From assembly GCA_024707405.1 (NCBI GenBank), contig JANPZU010000002.1, positions 220,525 to 284,524 on the forward strand: DNA of 64,000 bases, written 5' to 3'. Positions within the stretch are counted from its first letter, which is position 1. Each line of letters begins with the position of its first letter. Origin of the DNA: Luteimonas sp. (GTDB lineage: Bacteria > Pseudomonadota > Gammaproteobacteria > Xanthomonadales > Xanthomonadaceae). Positions 31,334 through 39,415 of the stretch are shown one piece after another. The notes under the pieces are model-generated. The model saw nothing but the letters and a program-made list of their open reading frames with translations. It was not told the DNA's origin and ran no database searches. The translations under genes and the position numbers were made by a program.

Positions 31334-32909
31334 GCTTCCGGCCTATTCCGTTGAAAAACTCTGTTGAATCGGCCGGCTGATGCTGATTCACTGGCGTCCC
31401 ATCGATCGAGCGGAAGTTCACGCGATGATGGGACGTCAGGAAGTCGGCCAAGCGCCGCTGTTCTACGCCTTCAACCTGGAAGACCACGTTCCAGCGAACC
31501 ATCTGCTCCGCGGGATCGATCAGTTCCTGGACCTTGGCGAGCTGCACCGGCACCTCGCCCCGCACTACAGCCACACCGGCCGCCCCTCCGTTGATCCGGC
31601 GCTGCTGATTAGGATGCTGATCGTGGGCTACTGCTTCGGCATCCGCTCCGAGCGTCGGCTGTGCGAGGAAGTGCATTTGAACTTGGCCTACCGCTGGTTC
31701 TGCCGGTTGGGGCTGGAGGATGCAGTGCCGGACCATTCGACCTTTTCAAAGAACCGGCATGGACGGTTCCGCAACAGCGACACGCTGCGCTTCGTGTTCG
31801 AGAAGGTGCTGGAGCGCTGCTTGGCTGAGGGCCTGGTCGGAGGCGAAGGCTTCGCCATCGATGCCAGCGTCATCAAGGCCGACGCAAACCGCCAGCGCGG
31901 TGTCCCGGGCAGCGATGCCAGCTGGGACCGGGAGTCGTCGCTCACGCGCCCGGTACGCGAGTACCTGGAAGCGCTGGACGCCGCAGAGGAAGCGCGTAAG
32001 CCTCCGAAGAACGTGTCGCTCACCGATCCGGCCGCGCAGTGGACGGCCGCGCCCGGCGGCCCGGCGTTTTACGCCTATTCGACCAACTACCTGATCGACA
32101 CCAAGGCCGGCGTCATCCTCGACGTCGAGGCCACGCCCGCACACCGCACGAACGAGGTGAACGCCACCAAGGTCATGGTGGATCGCGTCGAGGAACGGTT
32201 CGAGATCAAGCCGACGCATCTGATCGGCGATACGGCCTACGGCACCCCCGAGATGCTGGGCTGGATGGTGGACGAGAAAGCGATCGAACCGCACGTTCCG
32301 GTGTGGGACAAGGCCGAGCGCAAGGATGGTTCGCTGGGACGTTCCGACTTCCGCTGGGAGGCCGAAGCCGACGAATATCGCTGCCCACAGGGCAAGCCGT
32401 TGCGCTCAACTGGCAAGCCTACGGCGGACGACACGCTGATCTATCGCAGCAGCGTCTACGACTGTGCCGGCTGCGAGCTCAAGTCGCGATGCTGCCCCAA
32501 CACCACGCATCGGAAGATCGCCCGCCAGGTCAACGAATCCGCACGCGACGTGGCCCGCCAGTTGGCATCAACACCTCGATACGCACGATCGCGGCGACAT
32601 CGAAAGAAGGTCGAGATGCTGTTCGCACACCTCAAGCGCATCCTGCGGCTGGATCGCTTGCGGCTTCGGGGCCTGAAAGGTGCCCGCGACGAGTTCCTGT
32701 TGGCGGCGACTGCGCAAAATCTGCGAAGAATGGCGGCGTGCTTGATGCCGAAAGGCCCGGAAGCAGGAATTGCGGTGCCGATCTAAGGCATGGGGCGCTT
32801 GCGCGCCCCCATTTGCTTCATTGCGGATCGAACAAATCCGCTTCCGGCTGCCTGGTCACGTGACGCCCCTGCTCCGGGACCGAGTTTTTCAACAGAATAG
32901 GCCGGAAGC
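31334..32909. mobile_element. IS1182-type insertion sequence
   Basis: A 1576-bp element bounded by 28-nt inverted repeats, reading inward GCTTCCGGCCTATTC(C/T)GTTG plus AAAAACTC, with one mismatch. It contains one transposase. The flanks (GGCA left, AGAC right) show no obvious duplication; the ends might lie a few bases further in, as the outer part could be palindromic target. Confidence 0.8.
31425..32786 (+). CDS. IS1182-family transposase
   Basis: A 453-aa DDE (IS4-like clan) transposase. The start MMGRQEVGQAPLFYAFNLED is typical; the ORF track gives an ATG 15 codons earlier. Signatures are the N-terminal LRGIDQFLDL region, FCRLGLEDAVPDHSTFSKNR, GFAIDASVIKADA (first Asp), THLIGDTAYGTPE (second Asp), a Cys-rich insertion CAGCELKSRCCP, and RRHRKKVEMLFAHLKRIL (Glu). 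The ORF is full length and looks active. Confidence 0.92.
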   Translation: MMGRQEVGQAPLFYAFNLEDHVPANHLLRGIDQFLDLGELHRHLAPHYSHTGRPSVDPALLIRMLIVGYCFGIRSERRLCEEVHLNLAYRWFCRLGLEDAVPDHSTFSKNRHGRFRNSDTLRFVFEKVLERCLAEGLVGGEGFAIDASVIKADANRQRGVPGSDASWDRESSLTRPVREYLEALDAAEEARKPPKNVSLTDPAAQWTAAPGGPAFYAYSTNYLIDTKAGVILDVEATPAHRTNEVNATKVMVDRVEERFEIKPTHLIGDTAYGTPEMLGWMVDEKAIEPHVPVWDKAERKDGSLGRSDFRWEAEADEYRCPQGKPLRSTGKPTADDTLIYRSSVYDCAGCELKSRCCPNTTHRKIARQVNESARDVARQLASTPRYARSRRHRKKVEMLFAHLKRILRLDRLRLRGLKGARDEFLLAATAQNLRRMAACLMPKGPEAGIAVPI

Positions 32910-33364
32910 AGACATCGGGGGGCACGGATTAGGGAGATTTATCGGGGGTACTAGCGCCGCCGTGGGCTCGCATCGGCGAACCAATGCTCAACGAGTATCT
33001 CGGACAGTTCAGGACATGTGACATCGATCAGAATCGAGAACGGGCGCGAAGACATCCGCTGGATGACGATGCATGCGTTGTGCCACTCCAAGTGTCGGAC
33101 TTGACCCCAAGCATATTCCAGGTGTGTAGCTGTGCCATAGGGATCACTACTTCCGAAGATCACTTCGCTTAGCGAGATGGGGCGCTAGTATCTTCTTGTT
33201 AAAATCCGTGTTCCTGTTGTTGCATCCTTCGAATACAGTGCGGATCGCTTTCAGTTTTTCTAGAAGTTCTGAAGGATGCGGGATCGCTTGCTGTCGATCT
33301 GATGGGTTCACCCCCGTTTTCACGGACACTTACGAGAAGGCCGATCGAGGCCTGAGGAGTGTTC

Positions 33365-33652
33365 ATGTCGAAGCGAAGGAAGTTCAGCGCCGAGTTCAAG
33401 CGCGGTGCTATTGAGCAGGCCAGCCAGCCGGGTGTGAGCTGTGCCCAAGTGGCCCGGGAGTTGGGGATCCGCGACACCCTGTTGACCCGCTGGAAGCGGG
33501 AAGCCCAGAGCCAGGGGGTGGTGGCTCTGGGCGGCAGCGGGACGCCCCGGGACGAAGAGCTGGCCCGCCTCAAGCGCGAGCTGGCCCGGGTGAGGAAGGA
33601 ACGGGATTTTTTGCGAGAAGCGGCGACGTTCTTTGCCAAGGGATCATCCTGA
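33365..33652 (+). CDS. IS3-family OrfA
   Basis: A 95-aa helix-turn-helix protein, start [19 protein letters not shown] behind TGAGGAG. It has the [23 protein letters not shown] and a leucine-zipper tail [20 protein letters not shown]. Near the end, the T-run of GATTTTTTGCG (33607-33612) is a plausible -1 slippery site (T TTT TTG), after which the frame of orfB is open, so OrfAB can be made. Confidence 0.9.
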   Translation: MSKRRKFSAEFKRGAIEQASQPGVSCAQVARELGIRDTLLTRWKREAQSQGVVALGGSGTPRDEELARLKRELARVRKERDFLREAATFFAKGSS

Positions 33653-33660
33653 GGTATCAG

Positions 33661-34521
33661 GTGATCGAACGTTGCCGCGACGCGTTTCCGGTTCGACTGA
33701 TGTGCCGCTGCCTGAAGGTGTCGGCCAGCGGTTACTACGACTGGAGCCAGCGACTGCCCAGCGCCCGACAGCGCGACAACCAGCGCCTGGCCGCGCGAAT
33801 CCGCGAGATGCACGAGGACAGCCGTGGCACTCTCGGCGCCGGTCGCATGCACGAAGACCTGGTCGATCAGGGCGAGTCGGCCAGCTTGAACCGCGTGGCG
33901 CGACTGATGGCGGCCGAGGGTTTGCAGGGCTGGCCGCGCCCGAAGCGGCGCGGTCAGCGCGGACGGCCGGCGCTCACGCCTCCGGGCGTGCGCAACCTGC
34001 TGGAGCGGGACTTCACCGCACTGGAGCCGGAGACCAAATGGGTCACCGACATCACTGAGATCAAAACAGGACAAGGCAAGCTGTATCTATGCATCGTGCT
34101 GGATTTGTCCGACCAGCGCGTGGTGGGTTGGTCGATGCACCACAGGCAGGACCGGCACATGGTGATCCGGGCGGTGCAGATGGCGGTATGGCAGCGGCAA
34201 GGCGCGGAGCCGGTGATCCTGCATTCCGATCGCGGCAGTCAATTCCGAAGCGGCGACTACCAGCGGTATCTGTCGAGAAACGGCCTGGTCTGTTCGATGA
34301 GCGCGGTGGGACACTGCGGCGACAACGCGGCCTGCGAAGGGTTTTTCGGCGTGCTCAAGCGCGAGCGGATCTACCGCACGAAGTACCTGACACTCGATGC
34401 AGCGAAGACTGATGTGTTCGAATACGTCGAGCGGTTCCATAACCCGAGGATGCGGCGAAGAGTCGCCAGGCGCGATCGGAAGTTCCAAGCTCTTTCACAA
34501 CCGTCCGTGATTTCGGGGTAG
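33661..34521 (+). CDS. IS3-family OrfB transposase
   Basis: A 286-aa DDE integrase-core transposase. Asp in [10 protein letters not shown], Asp in LHSDRGSQF and Glu in [14 protein letters not shown] form the triad. The frame is open upstream of the GTG into the orfA overlap, as expected for a frameshifted OrfAB. The end [18 protein letters not shown] is typical of this subgroup, and the stop lies inside the right inverted repeat. Confidence 0.9.
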   Translation: MIERCRDAFPVRLMCRCLKVSASGYYDWSQRLPSARQRDNQRLAARIREMHEDSRGTLGAGRMHEDLVDQGESASLNRVARLMAAEGLQGWPRPKRRGQRGRPALTPPGVRNLLERDFTALEPETKWVTDITEIKTGQGKLYLCIVLDLSDQRVVGWSMHHRQDRHMVIRAVQMAVWQRQGAEPVILHSDRGSQFRSGDYQRYLSRNGLVCSMSAVGHCGDNAACEGFFGVLKRERIYRTKYLTLDAAKTDVFEYVERFHNPRMRRRVARRDRKFQALSQPSVISG

Positions 34522-34885
34522 AACCCGATGGGGTGTCGTGAGCTGCGATCACTCCGCTGCATTCATCGTGCAAATCCACGATCGCTTTCCAGTCATCAAG
34601 AGAGAATCCAACAACAGCGCCAACCCTTTCGATCCTGACCTGGTCGCGAATGGGTGAACCACATCAAATAAGACTATCTCACGGATGCCTCGCTCAAGTG
34701 CGCCACGAAGCATGTGATACAAGTTTCTTACTTGTAGGGATTCCTCGCTGTTGAGTTGGTCATTGCATGTACCCTCAAGATCTACCGCCAGTTGATTAAT
34801 GCGGTTAAGTTGAGCGAAGAACTGGACCGGCCAGCCTTTCGTAGACATCCGGGAGCCATAATTGATGGCAATGACCGAGGTGTTT

Positions 34886-35173
34886 ATGAGCAACAACAGG
34901 CAGTACACGGATGAATTCCGGGCCGAGGCAGTGAAGCAGGTGGTCGAGCGCGGCTTCACGGTGGTGGATGTTGCAGGTCGCATCGGCATCCCCAAGCACA
35001 CGCTTTACGAGTGGATGCACAAGGCTCGCAAGTCGGCAGCAGACTCCATTGGGGCCGTTGCGGCCGACAAGAGCGATTCGGCGGAGATCCGCCGCCTCAA
35101 GGCTGAGCTTCGGCGGGTGACCGAGGAGCGCGACATCCTAAAAAAAGCCGCCGCGTACTTTGCCAAGGGGTAA
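34886..35173 (+). CDS. IS3-family OrfA, with A7 slippery site
   Basis: A 95-aa OrfA starting MSNNRQYTDEFRAEAVKQV. HTH: FTVVDVAGRIGIPKHTLYEW; coiled tail RRLKAELRRVTEERDILKK. The A7 run at 35140-35146 in CCTAAAAAAAGCC is a textbook IS3 -1 frameshift signal; after slipping, the frame reads SRRVLCQGVRAKYAFMRTH straight into orfB. Confidence 0.92.
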   Translation: MSNNRQYTDEFRAEAVKQVVERGFTVVDVAGRIGIPKHTLYEWMHKARKSAADSIGAVAADKSDSAEIRRLKAELRRVTEERDILKKAAAYFAKG

Positions 35174-35190
35174 GGGCGAAGTACGCGTTC

Positions 35191-36042
35191 ATGCGCACAC
35201 ACGCCCGTGAGTTCCGGTTGGTGGCGATGTGCCGGGTGCTGGGCGTGCAGCGCAGCGGCTACTACGCATGGTTGCGCCACGGCCCCAGCGCTCGCGAGCA
35301 TGAGGACCAGCGCCTGCTGGGGCTGATCAAGCACCACTGGCTGGCCAGCGGGACGGTGTATGGCTATCGCAAGATCACCCTGGATCTGCGCGAGGCCGGT
35401 GAGCATTGCAGTCGGCACCGCGTCCTGCGGTTGATGAAGGCTGAGGGCTTGCGTGCCCAGATCGGCTACGGCAGCAAGCCACGTCATCGTGGCGGCCCCG
35501 TGGGCGTGGTGACCAATGTGCTCAACCGGGACTTCACGCCGGACGCGCCGAACCGGGTCTGGGTCACCGACATCACCTACATCCGCACCTACGAGGGCTG
35601 GCTGTTCCTGGCGGCGGTGATGGATCTGTACTCGCGACAGATCGTCGGCTGGGCCACGGCCCCGACGATGACCAGTGACCTGGTATTGCAGGCGCTGGTG
35701 GCGGCGGCTTGGCGGCGCAAGCCGGGGCCCGGCGTGCTGGTTCACTCCGATCAGGGCTGTCAGTTCACCAGCAGCGACTGGCAGTCATTCCTGAAGGCGC
35801 ACCGGATGGTGCCGAGCATGAGCCGTCGCGGGAACTGTCATGACAATGCCGTGGCCGAGAGCTTCTTCAGTGTGTTGAAGAAGGAGCGGATCAAGCGGCG
35901 GATCTACCCGAACCGCGAGGCTGCGCGCTCGGACGTGTTCGATTACATCGAGATGTTCTACAACCCAATCCGCCGGCATGGTTCCGCTGGAGGACTGTCG
36001 CCGGTAGAGTTCGAAAGGCGCTACGCGCTAAGCGGCAACTGA
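35191..36042 (+). CDS. IS3-family OrfB transposase
   Basis: A 283-aa transposase with DDE residues in RVWVTDITYI, VHSDQGCQF and AESFFSVLKKERI, and the ending YNPIRRHGSAGGLSPVEFE. HTH_21-type N-terminus (YGYRKITLDLREAG). Expressed mainly as OrfAB through the slippery A7 run upstream. It looks intact. Confidence 0.93.
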   Translation: MRTHAREFRLVAMCRVLGVQRSGYYAWLRHGPSAREHEDQRLLGLIKHHWLASGTVYGYRKITLDLREAGEHCSRHRVLRLMKAEGLRAQIGYGSKPRHRGGPVGVVTNVLNRDFTPDAPNRVWVTDITYIRTYEGWLFLAAVMDLYSRQIVGWATAPTMTSDLVLQALVAAAWRRKPGPGVLVHSDQGCQFTSSDWQSFLKAHRMVPSMSRRGNCHDNAVAESFFSVLKKERIKRRIYPNREAARSDVFDYIEMFYNPIRRHGSAGGLSPVEFERRYALSGN

Positions 36043-36107
36043 GTGTCTACGGAAATCTGGCCGATCCAGATTGATCTACTGTCGGGATGTGACACCGTAT
36101 CGGAGCA

Positions 36108-36269
36108 CGACACGGTTAAGGGAAAACGACGACAGCGAACGCCCCTGCGATATTGACGCGAGAAATCCCTAAGCCCTTGATTGGATTGGTCGTCTTTGTC
36201 GGGAGACGACACGGTTAAAGCGCATGTCATGGTTAAGGAGCAGACGACAGAGTTTGGGTATCACCGACA
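36108..36269 (-). repeat. Right end of the TniABQ transposon
   Basis: Read inward on the minus strand it starts TGTCGGTGATACCC, followed by CTCCTTAACCATGACAT (36224-36240), TTTAACCGTGTCG (36207-36219) and CTTAACCGTGTCG (36108-36120). The first two cores are 18 bp apart. Several CTGTCGTC boxes lie between. This asymmetric multi-site end is like those bound by TniA/TnsB. Confidence 0.65.
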
Positions 36270-36602
36270 ACTAGATACAGCGTATTCCTAATGTACGACC
36301 TTATATCTTACATAATGTACATTATGCGAAATAGCGGACGGGGGCGCGATGGCTGGCCGGCCTACTCGGCTTGTGGCTCTCCTCCCGGTGCGGTGATTGC
36401 AGCCAACGAGCTGCTAGAACCGCTCAGCAAGATTCCGACCCAGATGCACCGGATGCAGATGGGCTGATGCGTACAAGGCCAAGGTGCTCGTTAGCGTTTG
36501 CTCGATGCATCCTGAGTCAACCGTGCACTGCATTGCATGTACTTGCCACGCACCCAATGCCGTTCCGATGAACCGCTCGCCCAGCGATTCGGAAAATCAT
36601 GC
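36270..36602. other. Debris between transposon end and tRNA genes
   Basis: A low-GC stretch with a palindrome, then ATG GCTGGCCGGCC... encoding MAGRPTRLVALLP. A -1 shift would continue it as AVIAANELLEPLSKIPTQMH and RMQMG, stop. This looks like the N-terminal stub of a lost gene. No intact gene is present. Confidence 0.4.
36311..36326. promoter_or_regulatory. 16-bp perfect palindrome
   Basis: CATAATGTACATTATG is perfectly symmetric, with a further AATGTAC half-site about 20 nt upstream. It lies 24 nt before the ATG of the MAGRPTRLVALLP stub, as an operator for a small repressor would. Confidence 0.45.
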
Positions 36603-36631
36603 TTGCGCAGTTCTGCGTGGGCCGATAGAAT
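36603..36631 (+). promoter_or_regulatory. Promoter of the tRNA-Ala/tRNA-Glu unit
   Basis: TTGCGC, 17-nt spacer, TAGAAT, placed 22 nt before the tRNA-Ala gene and followed by a GC-rich discriminator (TCCGCGCC), as common for stable-RNA promoters under stringent control. Confidence 0.7.
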
Positions 36632-36653
36632 TCCGCGCCTTATCCAGCCATGT

Positions 36654-36729
36654 GGGGCCATAGCTCAGCTGGGAGAGCGCCTGCATGGCATGCAGGAGGT
36701 CGGCGGTTCGATCCCGCCTGGCTCCACCA
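36654..36729 (+). tRNA. tRNA-Ala (GGC anticodon)
   Basis: 76 nt with encoded CCA. Acceptor GGGGCCA pairs with TGGCTCC (one G-T), D arm GCTC/GAGC, anticodon stem CCTGC/GCAGG with loop ATGGCAT giving GGC, T loop GTTCGATCC. All arms pair. Confidence 0.97.
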
Positions 36730-36774
36730 CGTTTCCGCAAGAGGCCTGCGGGAATGCACAATCAGGTTTACCGC

Positions 36775-36850
36775 GTCCCCATCGTCTAGAGGCCTAGGAC
36801 ATTACCCTTTCACGGTAGCGACCGGGGTTCGAATCCCCGTGGGGACGCCA
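36775..36850 (+). tRNA. tRNA-Glu (TTC anticodon)
   Basis: 76 nt with encoded CCA. Acceptor GTCCCCA/TGGGGAC, anticodon loop CTTTCAC with TTC, T arm CCGGGGTTCGAATCCCCG. Closely resembles E. coli tRNA-Glu. It lies 45 nt after tRNA-Ala, very likely the same transcript. It is also a substrate of MnmA, encoded at the window's left edge. Confidence 0.97.
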
Positions 36851-36862
36851 CTTTTCCAACGC

Positions 36863-36884
36863 AATGCCCGCGCAAGCGGGCATT
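36863..36884 (+). terminator. Hairpin terminator after tRNA-Glu
   Basis: Perfect 9-bp stem AATGCCCGC, loop GCAA, 12 nt after the tRNA. There is no long T-run after it, but position and strength suggest transcript termination. Confidence 0.65.
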
Positions 36885-37370
36885 GTCGTATCTGCGTTCT
36901 TCAAACTACGTTTCGACACGATGCGAACCCGATTGGCAAGACGTACGGCTCTCGCCTACGCTGTCGACCACAACAGATTCGGGGATTTCTGACACGCACA
37001 GGCGAAATCCGCCGACTGCGGCCAAGCGTCCTGCAGGTGAAGCTTCATGACAGATGCATGCCGCTGCAGGGTTCCGGATTCTCGGTGCCGCAACGCACAT
37101 GCCTCCGGCAAGGATGCCGACGACATGCTGATCGAACTCGATCGGCAGACCGACAAAGCTGAAGCCGGAGGATGCAATGCAGCGTGCGCTCGTGGCCGTC
37201 GAACCTGATGACGGTGGCTGGATGAGCCGACGGGCGTGCTGGTGAGGATGGCCGATGGCGAGCACGTCCTGATCGGCAAATGCGGCTGACCGCAAGCAGT
37301 TGCCCTCCTCTTCCTTCTGGGCCGTTCACGCGAGCCGAATGCCGCGGCTGCTGGAATCGTCGAAGACGCG
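36885..37370. other. Gene-free stretch before the permease
   Basis: About 490 bp. Short coding-like pieces occur (plus-strand LDEPTGVLVRMADGEHVLIG near 37220-37290) but every frame is closed within 25-130 codons and I recognise none. Probably eroded sequence plus the permease promoter. Confidence 0.4.
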
Positions 37371-38777
37371 ATGCGCCTCGCGCTTCGTGCGACCCTGTCG
37401 CCGCCACGCATGGAGTCCGGGATAGCGACCACGCCCGCCCGCAATGACGTGCTGCCGCGCCCCACGCTGGGTGCGGCCGAGGCGTTCGCGATTACCGTCG
37501 GGATCGTGGTCGGCGCTGGCATCTTCCGGACGCCATCGCTGGTGGCCGGTGCTGCGCCGGGTGGCATCGAAATGCTGCTGGCATGGGTAGTGGGCGGTGG
37601 ACTGTCGATCATCGGAGCGCTGTGCTACGCGGAACTGGCCACGGCCTATCCCCAGGCCGGAGGCGATTACAACTACCTGCACCGTGCATACGGTTCGAAG
37701 CCTGCCTTCCTCTATGCGTGGTCGAGGCTGACGGTCATCCAGACCGGTTCGATCGTGTTGCTGGCCTATGTGGTCGGCGACTACCTACGCCAGGTCATCG
37801 ACATCGGGCCTTGGTCGTCCACGATCTATGCCGCCACGACGGTCGTTGTGCTCACGCTGTGCAACTGGCTGGGCATCCGCCAGGGGACGCGCCTGCAGAA
37901 CGTGCTCACCGCAATGGAAGTCCTCGGCCTGTGCCTCGTGATCGCCGTGGGATTGCTGTTCGCGCCCGACGCAGTGCCGCTGGCGATGGCATCCGAAGGT
38001 CGCGACGGCAGCGCCATCGGACTGGTGCTCGTCTTCGTGCTACTGACATATGGCGGCTGGAACGAAGCGGTCTACATGACGGCGGAGATGCGCGATGCCA
38101 AACGCTGGATGCCCCGGATCCTGACGCTGAGCCTGATCGCCATCGCGGCACTCTACGTGCTGGCCAACCTGGCGTACCTGCGTGTGCTCGGCATCGACGG
38201 GATGGCAGGTTCGGATGCCGTCGCCGCCGACATGATGCGTGTTGCCCTCGGCGAGCGTGGCGCTTCGTTGATGAGCCTGATCGTGGTCGTGGCGGCCCTC
38301 ACGTCAGCCAACGCCACCATGATCACCGGCGCCCGCAGCGCTTACGCCGTGGGCCGGGACTTCCCTGCCCTGTCCTTCATCGGCCGCTGGGACGAGCGTA
38401 ATGGCTCGCCCCGTATGGCGATGCTGGTGCAAGGCGTACTGTCACTCGCCCTGGTCGTACTGGCCGCCGGCACCTTCGACGGCTTCCGGGTCGCGGTGGA
38501 ATACACCGCACCGGTGTTCTGGCTGTTCTTCCTGCTGGTCGGGGTCTCGCTGTTCGTGCTGCGCCGACGCGATCCCGGCACGCCACGTCTGTTCCGCGTG
38601 CCGCTGTACCCGCTGCTGCCGCTGCTGTTCTGCACGACGTGCACATACATGCTGTATTCCAGCCTCGCCTACACCGGCTTCGGCGCGCTCGTCGGTGCGG
38701 GCGTACTCGTCGCCGGTGGCGTGCTCTTGCTGTTCATCGATCCCGTCCCACCCAACCCACAGGAGTCACCGCCATGA
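37371..38777 (+). CDS. APC-superfamily amino-acid permease
   Basis: A 468-aa inner-membrane transporter with about 12 hydrophobic helices. The first helix motif ITVGIVVGAGIFRTPS (unwound GxG substrate-binding segment) and the CYAELATAYPQAGGDYNYLH loop identify the APC family, closest in feel to LAT/EAT-type exchangers. The N-terminus is uncertain: 37371 or 37410 (MESGIATT). Its TGA overlaps the ATG of the next gene (ATGA), so they are co-translated. Substrate not evident. Confidence 0.88.
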   Translation: MRLALRATLSPPRMESGIATTPARNDVLPRPTLGAAEAFAITVGIVVGAGIFRTPSLVAGAAPGGIEMLLAWVVGGGLSIIGALCYAELATAYPQAGGDYNYLHRAYGSKPAFLYAWSRLTVIQTGSIVLLAYVVGDYLRQVIDIGPWSSTIYAATTVVVLTLCNWLGIRQGTRLQNVLTAMEVLGLCLVIAVGLLFAPDAVPLAMASEGRDGSAIGLVLVFVLLTYGGWNEAVYMTAEMRDAKRWMPRILTLSLIAIAALYVLANLAYLRVLGIDGMAGSDAVAADMMRVALGERGASLMSLIVVVAALTSANATMITGARSAYAVGRDFPALSFIGRWDERNGSPRMAMLVQGVLSLALVVLAAGTFDGFRVAVEYTAPVFWLFFLLVGVSLFVLRRRDPGTPRLFRVPLYPLLPLLFCTTCTYMLYSSLAYTGFGALVGAGVLVAGGVLLLFIDPVPPNPQESPP

Positions 38778-39406
38778 CCATGACCCGGATCGTCGGCACA
38801 AGCCTGGGCTTGCTGCTCGTGCCGCTGTTGTCCGCGTGCGCGCAGGAATCCCCCACGCCTGCGGCTACTGCCCCGTTGCCCGTTGCAACGGCCAGCGCCG
38901 CACCCGAGACACAGCCGGGCATGGATCCGCCCACACCCGGGCGCACGCCGGACGTGATCTATGTCCCCACGCCCGACAGCGTGGTGAAGGCCATGCTGGA
39001 ACTGGCCGAGGTCGGCAAGGACGACGTGCTCTTCGACCTGGGCTCGGGCGATGGCCGCATCCCGATCGCCGCGGCGAAAACCTTCGGCATCCGCGCGGTG
39101 GGCATCGACATCGATCCACAGCGCATTCGCGAGGCCAACGAAAATGCGCAAGCGGCCGGCGTCACCGAGCTGGTCACCTTCCGCGAGGAAGACCTGTTCC
39201 AGTCGGACATCGGCGATGCCACCGTGGTGACGCTCTACCTGCTGCAAAGCCTGAACATGAAGCTGCGCCCTAAGCTGCTCAGCGAACTCAAGCCGGGCAC
39301 GCGGATCGTCAGCCACTCCTTCGACATGGGCGACGAGTGGGAGCCCGAGGAAACGCGTCGGATCGAGAACCGCAACATCTACCTGTGGACGGTACCCGAG
39401 CGTTGA
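38774..39406 (+). CDS. Lipoprotein with SAM-methyltransferase domain
   Basis: A 210-aa protein starting MTMTRIVGTSLGLLLVPLL, with lipobox LLSAC (Cys about 24), a Pro/Ala/Thr linker, then a class I SAM-dependent methyltransferase-like domain: VLFDLGSGDGRIPIAA (motif I), GIDIDPQRI, VTLYLLQSLN. The combination of lipidation and a SAM-binding fold is odd because SAM is cytoplasmic. Ribosome-binding site AGGAG. Overlaps the permease stop. It could act on a substrate before export, or the fold may have another role. Confidence 0.8.
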   Translation: MTMTRIVGTSLGLLLVPLLSACAQESPTPAATAPLPVATASAAPETQPGMDPPTPGRTPDVIYVPTPDSVVKAMLELAEVGKDDVLFDLGSGDGRIPIAAAKTFGIRAVGIDIDPQRIREANENAQAAGVTELVTFREEDLFQSDIGDATVVTLYLLQSLNMKLRPKLLSELKPGTRIVSHSFDMGDEWEPEETRRIENRNIYLWTVPER

Positions 39407-39415
39407 CGCCCGGGT

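Larger units (their letters stand above)
33304..34526. mobile_element. IS3-family insertion sequence, copy 1 type
   Basis: A 1223-bp element with imperfect 24-nt inverted repeats starting GGGTTC (19/24 matches), flanked on both sides by the 3-bp duplication GAT, as expected of IS3 elements. It carries orfA and orfB with a likely -1 frameshift site, and is inserted into a decayed gene. Confidence 0.85.
32951..34822 (-). pseudogene. Decayed gene interrupted by an IS3-type element
   Basis: Removing the IS at 33304-34526 and one GAT copy joins a minus-strand frame: VRIERVGAVVGFSLDDWKAI, VDLHDECSGVIAAHDTP, then across the junction SDRQQAIPHPSELLEKLKAI and so on to SDLRK, stop. Upstream, another frame (FFAQLNRINQLAVDLEGTCN...) and downstream another (VIFGSSDPYGTATHLEYAWG...) also look coding, so at least two older frameshifts are present. 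The family is unknown to me. The upstream end is cut by the second IS3-type element. Base composition is lower-GC than the core. Confidence 0.5.
34823..36068. mobile_element. IS3-family insertion sequence, second type
   Basis: A 1246-bp element with 25-nt inverted repeats starting TGGA(C/T)CGGCCAG and ending CGTAGACA (21/25). No 3-bp duplication is seen (AAC left, GAT right), which suggests rearrangement at one side. Its right side abuts the transposon's right-end repeats. A third, solo copy of the repeat is at 20666. Confidence 0.85.
15177..36269. mobile_element. Proposed 21.1-kb TniABQ (Tn402/Tn7-related) transposon
   Basis: Both boundaries read TGTCGGTGA inward, and both ends contain CTCCTTAACCATG(T/A)CAT: once at the left (15186-15202) and once at the right (36224-36240 complement). 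The right end adds two variants with TTAACCGTGTCG. Such arrays are the hallmark of DDE transposons of the TniA/TnsB type, and tniQ, tniB and tniA lie next to the left end. The interior has lower GC, toxin-antitoxin and other cargo genes, and three nested IS elements. The flanking 5-mers (CAACC left, ACTAG right) do not match, so no target duplication is visible. Caution: no internal third end was found, but the single-element reading is an inference. Confidence 0.65.
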
